Origin: an uncultured Clostridia bacterium
GTDB taxonomy: Bacteria; Bacillota; Clostridia; UMGS1883
Length of the DNA stretch: 64,000 nt
NCBI GenBank assembly: GCA_934454525.1
Contig: CAKSFM010000002.1
Location: 1-64,000 of the forward strand
Reading direction: 5' to 3'
A model generated the notes under the pieces. It had not been told where the DNA came from, searched no databases, and was given only the letters and a program-made list of their open reading frames with translations. Numbering within the stretch: the first letter of the stretch is position 1; each line of letters starts with the position of its first letter. Both the position numbers and the translations under genes were made by a program. This document shows, in pieces, positions 8,547 through 17,440 of the stretch.

Positions 8547-9245
8547 ATGAACTGGTTTAATCAATGGACCGCAAAGCTCTATGAAACGTTTATCGTTGCA
8601 GACAGATATAAAACGCTCATCACCGGTCTTGAAAAAACGCTTATTATAACTTTCGGCGCACTTATTATCGGTGTTATAATCGGCACAATTGTTGCAATCG
8701 TCAAGGTTTTTGCGCTTGATAACAAAAAGCTTAAGCCGCTTGATGTTATCTGCAACATATATCTTACTGTTATCCGCGGCACTCCCGTTGTCGTTCAGCT
8801 TCTGATTTCATTCTTCATTGTGTTTACCTCGGCGAAAGACGGTACATGGGTTGCAACAATCACATTCGGAATCAACTCCGGCGCGTATGTTGCCGAGGTT
8901 ATCCGCTCCGGAATCATGGCAATTGACCGCGGGCAGATGGAAGCAGGGCGTTCGCTCGGACTGACGCAGTACATGACGATGAAAGAAATAATTCTTCCCC
9001 AGGCATTCAAAAACATTCTTCCGGCAATCGGAAACGAGATGATTGCGCTTCTCAAGGAAACTTCCGTTGCAGGTTATGTTGCCGTTATTGACCTTACAAA
9101 GGCAGGGAATCAGATTAAGAACACCACATATGACCAGACAAATCCGATTCTGCTTGTCGCTTTGATATATCTCTTAATCGTAATACTTATGACAAAGCTG
9201 CTTGGCATTATGGAAAGGAGGCTGCGCAAGAGTGATAACCGTTAA
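8547..9245 (+). CDS. Amino-acid ABC transporter permease
   Basis: HisM/GlnP-type membrane subunit of 232 residues with about five transmembrane segments. The cytoplasmic EAA loop that docks the ATPase reads EAGRSLGLTQYMTMKEI around residues 135-150 and is followed by ILPQAFKNILPAIGNE. The N-terminus begins with a short amphipathic stretch before the first membrane segment. Its last 14 bases overlap the start of the ATPase gene, so the two are translated together. One permease gene is present, so the channel is presumably a homodimer. Confidence 0.93.
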   Translation: MNWFNQWTAKLYETFIVADRYKTLITGLEKTLIITFGALIIGVIIGTIVAIVKVFALDNKKLKPLDVICNIYLTVIRGTPVVVQLLISFFIVFTSAKDGTWVATITFGINSGAYVAEVIRSGIMAIDRGQMEAGRSLGLTQYMTMKEIILPQAFKNILPAIGNEMIALLKETSVAGYVAVIDLTKAGNQIKNTTYDQTNPILLVALIYLLIVILMTKLLGIMERRLRKSDNR

Positions 9246-9963
9246 AAATCTTGAAAAGAACTTTGGTGCACATAATGAAATTCATGTGCTCAAAGGGATT
9301 GACGAAACAGTAAAAAAAGGCGAAAAGGTTGTTATTATCGGACCGTCCGGCAGCGGAAAAAGCACGTTTCTGCGCTGCCTTAATCTGCTTGAAAAACCCA
9401 CAAAAGGGCAGATTTTCATTGAGGGAGAAGAAATCACAAGCAGCAAATGCAATACAAATCTGATCAGGCAGAAAATCGGAATGGTGTTTCAGCACTTCAA
9501 CCTCTTCCCTCATCTTACCATAAGAGAGAACATCACGCTTGCACCGGTGAAGCTCAAAAAAATGACTGCCGAGCAGGCAAATGCAAAGGCAGAGGAGCTT
9601 TTAAAGCGCATCGGACTTTCCGACAAGGCGGATTCTTATCCGCAGCAGCTTTCCGGCGGTCAGAAACAGAGAATTGCCATAATCCGCTCGCTTGCAATGA
9701 ATCCCGATATTATGCTTTTTGATGAACCGACATCAGCGCTTGACCCGGAAATGGTCGGAGAAGTACTTGATGTTATGAAAGAACTTGCAGAAGACGGCAT
9801 GACAATGGTTGTTGTAACGCATGAAATGGGTTTTGCGCGTGAGGTTGCCGACCGTGTTATATTTATGGATGACGGTGTGATTGTGGAGGAGGGTTCGCCC
9901 GAACAAGTTTTCGGTCAGCCGAAAAATCCGCGCACAATTGATTTTCTCGGAAAAGTATTGTAA
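9232..9963 (+). CDS. Amino-acid ABC transporter ATP-binding protein
   Basis: GlnQ-type ATPase, 243 residues, powering the transporter encoded by the two preceding genes. Walker A is GPSGSGKST, the Q-loop MVFQHFNLFPH, the signature LSGGQKQR, Walker B IMLFDEPTSALDPE, and the switch His lies in VVTHEMGFA. I chose the GTG at 9232: AAGGAGG lies 10 bases upstream and the protein then begins MITVKNLEKNF, as in homologues; a TTG at 9202 is in frame but lies within the permease gene without a ribosome site. Confidence 0.94.
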   Translation: MITVKNLEKNFGAHNEIHVLKGIDETVKKGEKVVIIGPSGSGKSTFLRCLNLLEKPTKGQIFIEGEEITSSKCNTNLIRQKIGMVFQHFNLFPHLTIRENITLAPVKLKKMTAEQANAKAEELLKRIGLSDKADSYPQQLSGGQKQRIAIIRSLAMNPDIMLFDEPTSALDPEMVGEVLDVMKELAEDGMTMVVVTHEMGFAREVADRVIFMDDGVIVEEGSPEQVFGQPKNPRTIDFLGKVL

Positions 9964-9986
9964 TTTCATTTTTTTCGGTATATAAT
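9958..9986 (+). promoter_or_regulatory. Promoter of the DUF1858 gene
   Basis: -35 TTGTAA (9958-9963, overlapping the ATPase stop codon), 17-base spacer, -10 TATAAT (9981-9986); 22 bases upstream of the DUF1858 start. Confidence 0.5.
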
Positions 9987-10008
9987 ATAGTTTAAGGGGG
10001 TGTTTTTG

Positions 10009-10212
10009 ATGGCAAAAGTAACAAAGGACATGATTATCATGGATGTTCTTTCAATAGATCCCGGCACAGCGCCTTTCTTTCTTGAAATAGGAATGCACTG
10101 CCTGGGTTGCCCGTCGGCAAGCGGTGAATCCATTGAAGAAGCGTGTGCCGTTCACGGCGCAGATGCGGACGAGCTTGTAAAAAAGCTGAACGATTATCTT
10201 GAAAATAAGTAA
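10009..10212 (+). CDS. DUF1858 domain protein (small redox-disulfide type)
   Basis: Small cytosolic protein of 67 residues made almost entirely of the DUF1858 domain, which is related to the hybrid-cluster-protein-associated redox disulfide domain. The conserved pair Cys31 and Cys34 in HCLGCP could form a disulfide or bind metal. No biochemical role is established for the stand-alone form, and the gene has no partner here: it has its own promoter and terminator. AAGGGGG, 8 bases before, selects the ATG at 10009 over an in-frame GTG at 10000. Confidence 0.85.
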   Translation: MAKVTKDMIIMDVLSIDPGTAPFFLEIGMHCLGCPSASGESIEEACAVHGADADELVKKLNDYLENK

Positions 10213-10229
10213 TTAACGGACAAGCACTG

Positions 10230-10275
10230 AAACGGAAGTATGAGCATATTTTATTATGCTGCGGCTTCCGTTTTT
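10230..10275 (+). terminator. Terminator after DUF1858 gene
   Basis: Stem AAACGGAAG (10230-10238) pairing with CTTCCGTTT (10265-10273), with an inner AGCATA/TATGCT helix, followed by a T run. Confidence 0.75.
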
Positions 10276-10324
10276 ATTTTGATAATATTAATGATAAAAT
10301 TTTCCGATTTTATTAAAATTCTGC

Positions 10325-10353
10325 TTGAAAAGCGTAGAAAAATAGTGTAAGAT
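10325..10353 (+). promoter_or_regulatory. Promoter of pfkA
   Basis: -35 TTGAAA (10325-10330), 17-base spacer, -10 TAAGAT (10348-10353); 46 bases upstream of the pfkA start. Confidence 0.6.
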
Positions 10354-10399
10354 AGCAGAGATAGGGTTATACTATATTATTATCCATGGAGGATTTGCT

Positions 10400-11518
10400 A
10401 TGAACAAAATAAAAAAAATCGCACTTCTCACAGGCGGCGGAGACTGCCCCGGACTTAACGCTGTTATCCGCGCCGTAACGACAACCGCCATCGTTAAGTA
10501 TGGACTTGAGGTTGTCGGAATCAAAAAAGGTTATCATGGTCTTTACCATAAAGATTTTGTTAATCTTACGCTTGAAAGCGTTCAGGAAATTCTTTCGGAG
10601 GGCGGCACAATTCTTAAAAGCTCGAATAAAGATAACTTATTTCAGTATCCTGTTCGCGATAAGGACGGAGAAATAGTAAAAAAAGACGGAAAAATTGTCT
10701 ATGAAGATGTTTCCGACATTGCCGTTAAAAACCTTAAAGATGCCGGAATAGACGCACTTTTCATTCTCGGCGGTGACGGAACGCTTACAAGCGGACGTGA
10801 TTTTGCGCGCAAAGGTGTAAATGTAATCGGTATTCCGAAAACGATTGACAATGACTTAAACTGCACTGACTATACATTCGGATTTGACACAGCGGTGGGC
10901 ATTGTTACAGAGTCGCTTGACAGACTGCGTACGACGGCAAAAAGCCACGGCAGAATTATGGTTGCCGAAATTATGGGGCGCGGAGCCGGCTGGCTGACGC
11001 TTCACGGCGGCATTGCTGGCTCCGCGGATGTTATACTTCTCCCTGAAATCCCGTTCGACATAAATAAAGTTGCCGACAAAATCAAGGCTGATTTTGCAAA
11101 CGGCAAGGATTTCTGCATCGTTGCATGTGCTGAGGGCGCCAAGCCTAAAGACGGTGAGGCTGTTGTTCTCAAGGTTCGTGAGGACAGTCCCGACCCGATT
11201 CGTCTGGGCGGAATCGGCGCGGTTGTTGCCGACAAGCTTGAAATGCTCTGCAAAAATGAGGCGCGCTCAACCGTTCTCGGTCATGTACAGCGCGGCGGCA
11301 CAACCTCCAGTCACGACAGGATTCTTTCCTCGCGTTACGGATATGCTGCCGTTGAACTTGCAATGCAGGGTCTTTTCGGCAATATGGTTATACTCAAAGG
11401 CGACCAAATCGGATATGCTTCACTTGAAGAGGTTATCGGTCAGGAAAACAAAAAGGTTCAGACAGATAATGAGCTTGTCCAGATGTCAAAAGCACTCGGT
11501 GTTTGCTTCGGCGACTGA
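10400..11518 (+). CDS. pfkA: 6-phosphofructokinase
   Basis: Glycolytic enzyme phosphorylating fructose-6-phosphate, 372 residues. The phosphoryl-donor loop is GGDGT with Gly127, as in ATP enzymes, while the next motif is PKTIDND with Lys147, as in pyrophosphate enzymes; the catalytic Asp is in this motif. MGRGAGWLTL is the M-G-R motif. The Gly-plus-Lys combination is found in group III PFKs, some of which use ATP (for example in Streptomyces), so ATP is the likelier donor but not certain. There is an insertion around residues 75-110 compared with E. coli PfkA. GGAGG lies 7 bases before the ATG. The gene stands alone between its own promoter and terminator. Confidence 0.92.
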   Translation: MNKIKKIALLTGGGDCPGLNAVIRAVTTTAIVKYGLEVVGIKKGYHGLYHKDFVNLTLESVQEILSEGGTILKSSNKDNLFQYPVRDKDGEIVKKDGKIVYEDVSDIAVKNLKDAGIDALFILGGDGTLTSGRDFARKGVNVIGIPKTIDNDLNCTDYTFGFDTAVGIVTESLDRLRTTAKSHGRIMVAEIMGRGAGWLTLHGGIAGSADVILLPEIPFDINKVADKIKADFANGKDFCIVACAEGAKPKDGEAVVLKVREDSPDPIRLGGIGAVVADKLEMLCKNEARSTVLGHVQRGGTTSSHDRILSSRYGYAAVELAMQGLFGNMVILKGDQIGYASLEEVIGQENKKVQTDNELVQMSKALGVCFGD

Positions 11519-11550
11519 TATAAGTGTTTTTTTACATGGCGTTGCACAAT

Positions 11551-11582
11551 AAAAGGGTGTAATATTTTTGCACCCTTTTTAT
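11551..11582 (+). terminator. Terminator of pfkA
   Basis: Stem AAAAGGGTG/CACCCTTTT (11551-11559 with 11571-11579), A/T-rich loop, followed by T residues. Confidence 0.8.
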
Positions 11583-11602
11583 ATTATACATATAAAAAAC
11601 TG

Positions 11603-11631
11603 TTGAAATATCCTCCGGGATGATTTATAAT
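11603..11631 (+). promoter_or_regulatory. Promoter of ECF S component/DUF4364 unit
   Basis: -35 TTGAAA (11603-11608), 17-base spacer, -10 TATAAT (11626-11631), 32 bases before the start at 11664. Confidence 0.7.
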
Positions 11632-11663
11632 AATATAAGATATTGTTATTTGGGGGATTTAAA

Positions 11664-12530
11664 ATGAAGAAAGAAAAACGTGCACCGTCCGGCTATTCAA
11701 GCACACGATTTATTCTTGATGATGACGCTGAAAGCATCTTTGATGATGACAGCGCACTTTCGCCTGCAGCAGACATACCCGAAATCAACCGTGCAAAGCG
11801 CGGCGGGTTCACGGCAAGCACAAAGGAAATGATGCTCTCCTCGCTTATGCATCTGACAAATCCTTTTACGATAATCGTTATACTGCTCCTGACCGTGGCA
11901 TATATCCTTTTAGGCGCTGCCGGCACTGTTAGTTTTACGTTTAATGCAGGGAGCGTTGCCCAGTACATAAGTACGAATCTTGATATAATAGTAAATGCGT
12001 TTCTCGGATTTTTCTACGGACCTGTAACATGTGCGCTCGGCGTTGGGGTGTGCTGCATTGCAAAAATCATTGCGAGCAAAAGCACATTCTTTGTCGGAAA
12101 CCTTATCGGTGCACTTGCAGCCGGTTTTTGCCACGGTTGGATTCTCTACAGGCTTAAACCGCGATGGTTTCGTTCCAGATTTAAAAATCGCTATGCAAAC
12201 CTGATTTTCAACATTGTTGAAACGCGCTTTGTAATTTCCGCATTTATAAACATATTGCTTATGTCGGTTATCTACAAGTTATTTGTCGGATATCCTATAT
12301 CCGTCTTTATTCTGCGCTACTCAAAATCAGGCGTACCGATAAGGTCGGGTGTGCTGTTTTTAAAGGTATTTTTTGTAAGCATATTGTTTGAATCAGCTGT
12401 TATTTTCGTGGCAATTACTGTTGCATCATATATTATGTCTAAGGCGTTTCCGCTTCAGTTTGCACAGACCGCTATGTTTATTAACAGAGACGGCAGCATC
12501 GGGAACTTTGACGATGATTCTGAAAATTAA
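11664..12530 (+). CDS. ECF transporter S component-like membrane protein
   Basis: Membrane protein of 288 residues. A charged, acidic cytosolic N-terminus (about 1-60) is followed by about six hydrophobic segments containing NAFLGFFYGP and FFVGNLIGALAAGF, the pattern of substrate-binding (S) subunits of energy-coupling-factor vitamin importers. The long N-terminal tail is unusual for the family. No EcfA or EcfT genes are present here, so it would share an energising module encoded elsewhere. Substrate unknown. The ATG at 11664 has GGGGGA 7 bases upstream. The DUF4364 gene follows after 20 bases. Confidence 0.75.
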   Translation: MKKEKRAPSGYSSTRFILDDDAESIFDDDSALSPAADIPEINRAKRGGFTASTKEMMLSSLMHLTNPFTIIVILLLTVAYILLGAAGTVSFTFNAGSVAQYISTNLDIIVNAFLGFFYGPVTCALGVGVCCIAKIIASKSTFFVGNLIGALAAGFCHGWILYRLKPRWFRSRFKNRYANLIFNIVETRFVISAFINILLMSVIYKLFVGYPISVFILRYSKSGVPIRSGVLFLKVFFVSILFESAVIFVAITVASYIMSKAFPLQFAQTAMFINRDGSIGNFDDDSEN

Positions 12531-12550
12531 ACTGCTGCGGAGGGTTTGTT

Positions 12551-13078
12551 TTGGATTATGTTTTTGACAATAAAATTGATGTTAAGCTGATTGCTCTTTT
12601 TATAACAGACGCATTTAAAACAGCGATTCCGGAAGCGTATATTGTGGACGTTATCATGCTTCAGCCCGTTGTCAACTATTTTGATTTGGCGGAACACATG
12701 GCAGAGCTTACCGAGGGAGGTTACCTTACATATTATGTGGAAGATAACATGCGTTACTACAGCATAACCGAAAAAGGAAAGGAAACACTCGGCTATTTTT
12801 CGCACAGGATTCCGAAAACTGTCCGCGAACGGCTTCTGCGCACAGTTAAAATGAAAATACGGGAATTCAAAAATTCAATCAGCATACGCGCTGACTACAC
12901 AAAAGTGAGTGATATTGAATATTGCATCTCACTCGGAATAACAGAGGGTTCTTCCGATCTGTTCGGAGTAACCATATCAGTCGGAGATGAAATCATGGCA
13001 AAAAAAATCTGCGCCGGTTTCCGCCGCGATCCGCAGGCGCTGTATTCGCAGATGCTGTCTGCTCTCCTTAATGACTGA
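12551..13078 (+). CDS. DUF4364 family protein
   Basis: Cytosolic protein of 175 residues. The first 90 residues read like a winged helix (AELTEGGYLTYYVED, then YYSITEKGKETLGYF), as in regulators of the PadR/MarR type, and the rest is a mixed alpha/beta domain. DUF4364 is a Clostridia-restricted family with no known function; a DNA-binding role is inference. A TTG start at 12551 is used because GGAGGG lies 6 bases upstream; the nearby ATG at 12558 is out of frame. It is probably co-transcribed with the preceding S component. Confidence 0.8.
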   Translation: MDYVFDNKIDVKLIALFITDAFKTAIPEAYIVDVIMLQPVVNYFDLAEHMAELTEGGYLTYYVEDNMRYYSITEKGKETLGYFSHRIPKTVRERLLRTVKMKIREFKNSISIRADYTKVSDIEYCISLGITEGSSDLFGVTISVGDEIMAKKICAGFRRDPQALYSQMLSALLND

Positions 13079-13191
13079 AGACTTTGTTTTTCATCAAACA
13101 ATTAAACAAGGCATTTGCTTCCACGCTGTTTCGGGCACAAATGCCATTCATATTATTGCCGCACCATGGCGGCGGATAGGAGTTTTTTATT

Positions 13192-14172
13192 ATGGCAGAA
13201 TTACGTTGGCATCCACTTACAAAAGATTGGGTTATGATTGCATCCAACAGGCAGAACCGTCCTCAGATGCCTAAGGACTGGTGTCCGTTTTGCCCGGGTC
13301 CTGACAATGACAAGGTTCCGAAATCATTTGATGTTTACGAATACGATAACGATTTTCCCGCTCTTTCACAGAATCCGCCCGTACCGGACGATGTCAGCAC
13401 CGAAATTTACAAAACCGCACCGTCATATGGAAAGTGCGAGGTTATTTTGTATTCTCCGGAACACACCGTCACACTTCCTGAGCTTAGCACGGAGCACGTC
13501 AGAAAACTTGTTGATCTTTGGACCGAGCGGTTTAAAGCGCTTTCATCCGATGAAAAAATCAAATATGTTTTCATTTTTGAAAACCGCGGAGCAGTTGTCG
13601 GGGTGACAATGCCCCACCCTCACGGTCAAATATACGGCTATAGCTTTATTCCGAAAAAGATTGAACTTGAGCTTGCCTCCTCAAAGGAGCATCATGAGAA
13701 AACAGGGCATTGCCTGATCTGTGATATGCTCAGAGATGAAAAAAATGATGGCAGAAGAATCATTTTTGAAAACGAGGATTTCACCGTATTTCTCCCGTTT
13801 TTCACCGAATATCCCTATGGAATGTACATTGCTGCGAAATCTCACAAGCAGTATCTTACCGAATTTAATGACCGTGAGAAAGATAATCTTGCAAGCGCCA
13901 TCCGTGAAACGGCAGGCACCTTGGATTCGCTTTTCGGCTACGCTTTCCCTTATATGATGTGCATGCATCAGGGTCCGGTCAACAGCGGCGACACAAGCGG
14001 CTATTATCACTTCCATATTGAATTCTTCCCCCCGATGCGAAGCGCTGACAAGCAGAAATTTAATGCTTCAAGCGAAACCGGTGTGTGGGCGCACTGCAAT
14101 CCCACTGCTCCCGAAGCAACGTCTGTTGAACTGCGTGAAGCACACAAGCGTTACCTTGATTCGCAGAAATAA
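13192..14172 (+). CDS. galT: Galactose-1-phosphate uridylyltransferase
   Basis: Leloir-pathway enzyme exchanging UMP between UDP-glucose and galactose-1-phosphate. It has zinc-ligand cysteines in CPFC (31 and 34) and the nucleophilic His144 in PHPHGQIYGY, plus the second HIT-like lobe with HQGPVNSG and HFHIEFFPP. At 326 residues it has normal length for class I GalT. AGGAG lies 9 bases upstream of the ATG. The 113-base leader (13079-13191) has an 8-bp hairpin (13110-13117 with 13138-13145) but no clear promoter. galK follows after 19 bases. No galE or galM is in the window. Confidence 0.95.
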   Translation: MAELRWHPLTKDWVMIASNRQNRPQMPKDWCPFCPGPDNDKVPKSFDVYEYDNDFPALSQNPPVPDDVSTEIYKTAPSYGKCEVILYSPEHTVTLPELSTEHVRKLVDLWTERFKALSSDEKIKYVFIFENRGAVVGVTMPHPHGQIYGYSFIPKKIELELASSKEHHEKTGHCLICDMLRDEKNDGRRIIFENEDFTVFLPFFTEYPYGMYIAAKSHKQYLTEFNDREKDNLASAIRETAGTLDSLFGYAFPYMMCMHQGPVNSGDTSGYYHFHIEFFPPMRSADKQKFNASSETGVWAHCNPTAPEATSVELREAHKRYLDSQK

Positions 14173-14191
14173 TATTGAAAGGATTACGACA

Positions 14192-15376
14192 GTGAATATA
14201 CAGGAATTAAAACAAGAGTTTATAAAGTATTACGGCGGAGATGAGTCCGAAATCCGTATTTTCCATTCCCCCGGCAGAGTTAATCTCATCGGCGAGCACA
14301 CGGATTATAACGGCGGCTTTGTTTTTCCTGCCGCGCTCACAATGGGAACAACGATTGCTCTGCGCAAAAACAATGAAAATATAATACGTCTGCGCGCAAC
14401 CGATCTTCCTGATTTTGTTGAAGCTGATATCTCAAAGCTTGACTCTTACAAGGAGCTTCACTGGGGGAATTATCAGCTCGGATCAGCGTTTGAGCTTTCG
14501 AAGCTCGGATATAAAATCCTCGGCTGCGACATGCTTTATCATGACACACTTCCGCACGGCGGCGGACTTTCCTCCTCTGCGGCAATAGAAGTGTCAACCG
14601 CACTTGCATTTGCAACTCTTTCAAAGGAAGCGGAAAACGACTTCTCCCCCGTTGACATGGTTCAAATGGCATTTTGCGGACAGAGTGCAGAGCATAATTA
14701 CTGCGGCGTTAACTGCGGAATTATGGATCAGTTTGCCTCGGCAATGGGCAAGAAAAATCATGCAATATTTTTAAACTGCAAAACAATGGAATATAAACAT
14801 GTTCCGCTTGACCTTAACGGCTATAAAATAGTAATAACCAACACAAACAAGAAGCATAAGCTTGCTGACAGCAAATACAATGAGCGCCGCAGTGAATGTG
14901 AGAGAGGGTTTGAAATGCTCAGAAAGGCGCTGCCGAATGCAACTTGCCTCGGAGACATATCGCGCGCAGATTTTGAAGCAAACAAACACTGCATTGATGA
15001 CCCGACAGTCCTTAAGCGCATAACTCATGTTATATATGAGGATGACAGGGTTCTCCGCAGCATTGACGCGCTTGAAAAGGGTGATATCGAAACATTCGGG
15101 CAGCTGATGAACGAAAGCCACGATTCACTGCGCGACCTTTATGAGGTTACGGGGATTGAGCTTGACACACTTGCCGCAGAAGCGCGCAAGGTTGACGGAG
15201 TTCTCGGTTCAAGAATGACAGGCGCAGGCTTTGGCGGAAGTACGGTTTCAATCGTGCGCGGCGACTGCATTGATAAATTTAAAGAGCATGTTGAAAAAGC
15301 ATATACCGATATAATCGGTTACGCTCCGTCGTTCTTTATTGATGATATTGGCGATGGCGGTACGGAAATCAAATAA
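14192..15376 (+). CDS. galK: Galactokinase
   Basis: GHMP-family kinase forming galactose-1-phosphate for GalT. The galactokinase signature is PGRVNLIGEHTDYNGG (residues 27-42), the ATP loop LPHGGGLSSSAAIEVS lies near 123, the catalytic Asp is in GIMDQFASAMG, and the C-terminal motif is SRMTGAGFGGSTV. It is 394 residues long. The GTG start at 14192 is supported by AAAGGA 9 bases upstream and gives the expected N-terminus. It ends just before a 24-bp perfect palindrome shared with the converging esterase gene. Confidence 0.96.
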   Translation: MNIQELKQEFIKYYGGDESEIRIFHSPGRVNLIGEHTDYNGGFVFPAALTMGTTIALRKNNENIIRLRATDLPDFVEADISKLDSYKELHWGNYQLGSAFELSKLGYKILGCDMLYHDTLPHGGGLSSSAAIEVSTALAFATLSKEAENDFSPVDMVQMAFCGQSAEHNYCGVNCGIMDQFASAMGKKNHAIFLNCKTMEYKHVPLDLNGYKIVITNTNKKHKLADSKYNERRSECERGFEMLRKALPNATCLGDISRADFEANKHCIDDPTVLKRITHVIYEDDRVLRSIDALEKGDIETFGQLMNESHDSLRDLYEVTGIELDTLAAEARKVDGVLGSRMTGAGFGGSTVSIVRGDCIDKFKEHVEKAYTDIIGYAPSFFIDDIGDGGTEIK

Positions 15377-15398
15377 TTTTTGAGTAAAATATACAGTG

Positions 15399-15447
15399 AA
15401 ATCCAAAAGGAACTGCAGCAAAATTTGCTGCAGTTCCTTTTGGATTT
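15399..15447. terminator. Bidirectional terminator between galK and CE15-like gene
   Basis: Two 24-base arms (15399-15422 and 15424-15447) are perfect complements around a single central base, with A-rich and T-rich ends on either strand. The right arm includes two bases of the stop codon of the leftward CE15-like gene. It should stop transcription from both directions. Confidence 0.85.
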
Positions 15448-16483
15448 AAACTGTTTTACCATGAAAAAAACTTATGAACCGATTCCAGTCCTCGCGGCTG
15501 AAATAGTGCTTGCCGCGCCTTATATGATAACCGATTCTGTCACCGTGAAGATTGCGGCTTTCTCCGATATTTTCGGCATTGCCCGGCTCCCCGAAATTAT
15601 TTTTTATGAAATCCTTGCTTGCCGCCGCGCAGCAAAGCAGCTCGGAAACCGGATCTGCCCATAAATCGGCGGCTGCACTCGCAACATATGCATAACGCGG
15701 CGCAGTTGCCGCAAGCAGAAAATGCTGATCAAACGGAAGCTCAGCTTCATTCCCGGCATATGCCTTATACTTTTCACAGAACCAAAACGGAAAACGCTTG
15801 CAGATGTCTGAAATCGTCTCCCCTGTTTTGCTGCGCGACAGGGCAGCTCCCGAACAGCCTGAATCATTTGAATATGAAAAGGCAAAACGTTCGTCAAAGG
15901 CTCCCGTCAGCAGCGCTGTTTTTCCGAGGCGCGAATGTCCGCAAACGACTGACTTTTTGCAGTCAAGCCGCGGATTGCTTTCCGCATAATCCATGCAACG
16001 CATTGCCGCCCATGCCCACAGCGCAATTTTCCCGGGATCGCTTTCCGCCCGCTTCCCGTCAGGAAAGATGATTCCGGCAAGTCCGCTTGAAAAATCTCCG
16101 TCATCGGACGTGACATCCTCATAATTGAACGAGAGCACGGCAAAGCCGTTGTCAATAAGCTCCTCCGTCGGCATATACCTGTCGGGAACGCAGTCACGGA
16201 AATTAATATGCACGAAAAACGGATATTTGCCGTCCTCCGCAGGAACTGCGGCATACATCGGAAAGTCAAATATTTTTCCGCAAATCTCCGATGAAAGAGT
16301 TATTTTGCTCAGATTTGCTTTCCCGGCGCAAAAGTTCGGCACAATGTCCTTTTCTTCCGCAAACGAAAGTTTATCAGGTTTTGGAGGAATAAAACCGTAT
16401 TCCTCCCCTTGCAGAATTTCAAGCATTTCCTTTCTTCCGGAAAGCTTGGGTAAGTTTCTTTCATTTATCTTTTTTTCAAGCAT
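15446..16483 (-). CDS. CE15-like glucuronoyl esterase (alpha/beta hydrolase)
   Basis: Alpha/beta hydrolase of 345 residues resembling carbohydrate esterase family 15, which cleaves methyl or lignin esters of glucuronic acid on xylan. The nucleophile elbow is GHSRLGK (about residue 185), the oxyanion Arg is in the same motif, and the His region is GYHIRRGKH near the C-terminus. SNDSGCSGAALSR and LPFDQHFLLA are also family-like. Characterised CE15 enzymes are usually secreted, but this one has no signal peptide, so it should act on imported oligosaccharides. Its start overlaps the upstream SGNH gene by 8 bases. Substrate assignment is by family only. Confidence 0.75.
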   Translation of the reverse strand: MLEKKINERNLPKLSGRKEMLEILQGEEYGFIPPKPDKLSFAEEKDIVPNFCAGKANLSKITLSSEICGKIFDFPMYAAVPAEDGKYPFFVHINFRDCVPDRYMPTEELIDNGFAVLSFNYEDVTSDDGDFSSGLAGIIFPDGKRAESDPGKIALWAWAAMRCMDYAESNPRLDCKKSVVCGHSRLGKTALLTGAFDERFAFSYSNDSGCSGAALSRSKTGETISDICKRFPFWFCEKYKAYAGNEAELPFDQHFLLAATAPRYAYVASAAADLWADPVSELLCCAAASKDFIKNNFGEPGNAENIGESRNLHGDRIGYHIRRGKHYFSREDWNRFISFFHGKTV

Positions 16484-17417
16484 TGCAACTTCTCCGTTTC
16501 CTGTCCGCTGTTTTATAAATGTTCACGGTTTTTTCTATGAGTTCAGCGCGCAGCTGCTGCTCGTAGAGCGCTTCTTTTTTGTATTCTATCATTGATTCCA
16601 GACTGAACGGATTATCGTTTTCCATATCAAATTCTGATATTTTGCGCTTAATAAGCTCATATTTTTCCAACACATCAAGCATTCTTTGAGGATAAAGCTT
16701 ACCGTAGTTCACATAAGCAAGCGTTCTGAGTTTTTGCTCGGTTTCATAGCGCGATTTATTTTCCGCTGAAAGCTCCGCACAAGCAGCTCCGTGCTCTATC
16801 CCGACCGTTTCCATGAAAACTTTTGCCATTAAATGATAACCGTTTTCGTTCGGATGAATCCTGTCCGGTCTGATTAGCGGCGGATTATTGCCGGCACGTT
16901 TAAAATGCAGGTTGAAATCTGCAAGTACACAGCCATATTCCTCCGCAAGCTTTTTTACAATTTCAGTGCATTTGTCAATGCCGCTTCCGCATCTGCAGTT
17001 TGGCGCCGCAGCATCGGAAATATCATCGTACGGCGGCGGAGTGCATAATATTACCTTTGCTCCGCAGTCATTACACCCCGAAAGAATTTTTCTTATGCTT
17101 TTTTCATAAATATCAATCGCACTGCGCTGCGCAGCCTCATCATTTGCCGCATATGCATTTATATCAATATCGTTTATTCCGAACATCACGCAAACACAGT
17201 CGGGGTTATAAATAAGGCAGTCACCGTAAAGCCTGTCAATCGCATGGGAGGACTTATCCCCCGGCACACCGCAGTTATACAGCTTTATTCCCCTGTGCGG
17301 ATAATTATCGATAAGATTCTGATATATTTCGGCAATCCACGCTCCGCCGGCCGTCATGCTGTCACCGAAAAAACATACGGCTGCATTATCTCTTAATTTA
17401 TCAAATAAAGAAGCCAA
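16476..17417 (-). CDS. SGNH/GDSL-family hydrolase
   Basis: Cytosolic SGNH esterase of 313 residues. Block I nucleophile Ser lies in FFGDSMTAGG (about 19), the Gly block in NCGVPGDKS, the Asn block in FGINDID, and the catalytic Asp-His pair in DRIHPNENGYH (about 190). These enzymes often remove acetyl groups from sugars. There is no signal peptide. The last 80 residues are helical and extend beyond the core. A TTG start is used, with AGGAG 8 bases upstream. It is coupled to the CE15-like gene by an 8-base overlap. I find no clear promoter in front of it, so it may depend on readthrough from the glycan operon across the 17418-17924 gap. Confidence 0.82.
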   Translation of the reverse strand: MASLFDKLRDNAAVCFFGDSMTAGGAWIAEIYQNLIDNYPHRGIKLYNCGVPGDKSSHAIDRLYGDCLIYNPDCVCVMFGINDIDINAYAANDEAAQRSAIDIYEKSIRKILSGCNDCGAKVILCTPPPYDDISDAAAPNCRCGSGIDKCTEIVKKLAEEYGCVLADFNLHFKRAGNNPPLIRPDRIHPNENGYHLMAKVFMETVGIEHGAACAELSAENKSRYETEQKLRTLAYVNYGKLYPQRMLDVLEKYELIKRKISEFDMENDNPFSLESMIEYKKEALYEQQLRAELIEKTVNIYKTADRKRRSCNA

Positions 17418-17440
17418 AGGCTCCGCTCCTTTCTCAAAAC

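Noticed and set aside
13079..13191. Possible riboswitch in the galT leader
   Set aside because: Only an isolated 8-bp hairpin is visible; no conserved aptamer features or terminator.
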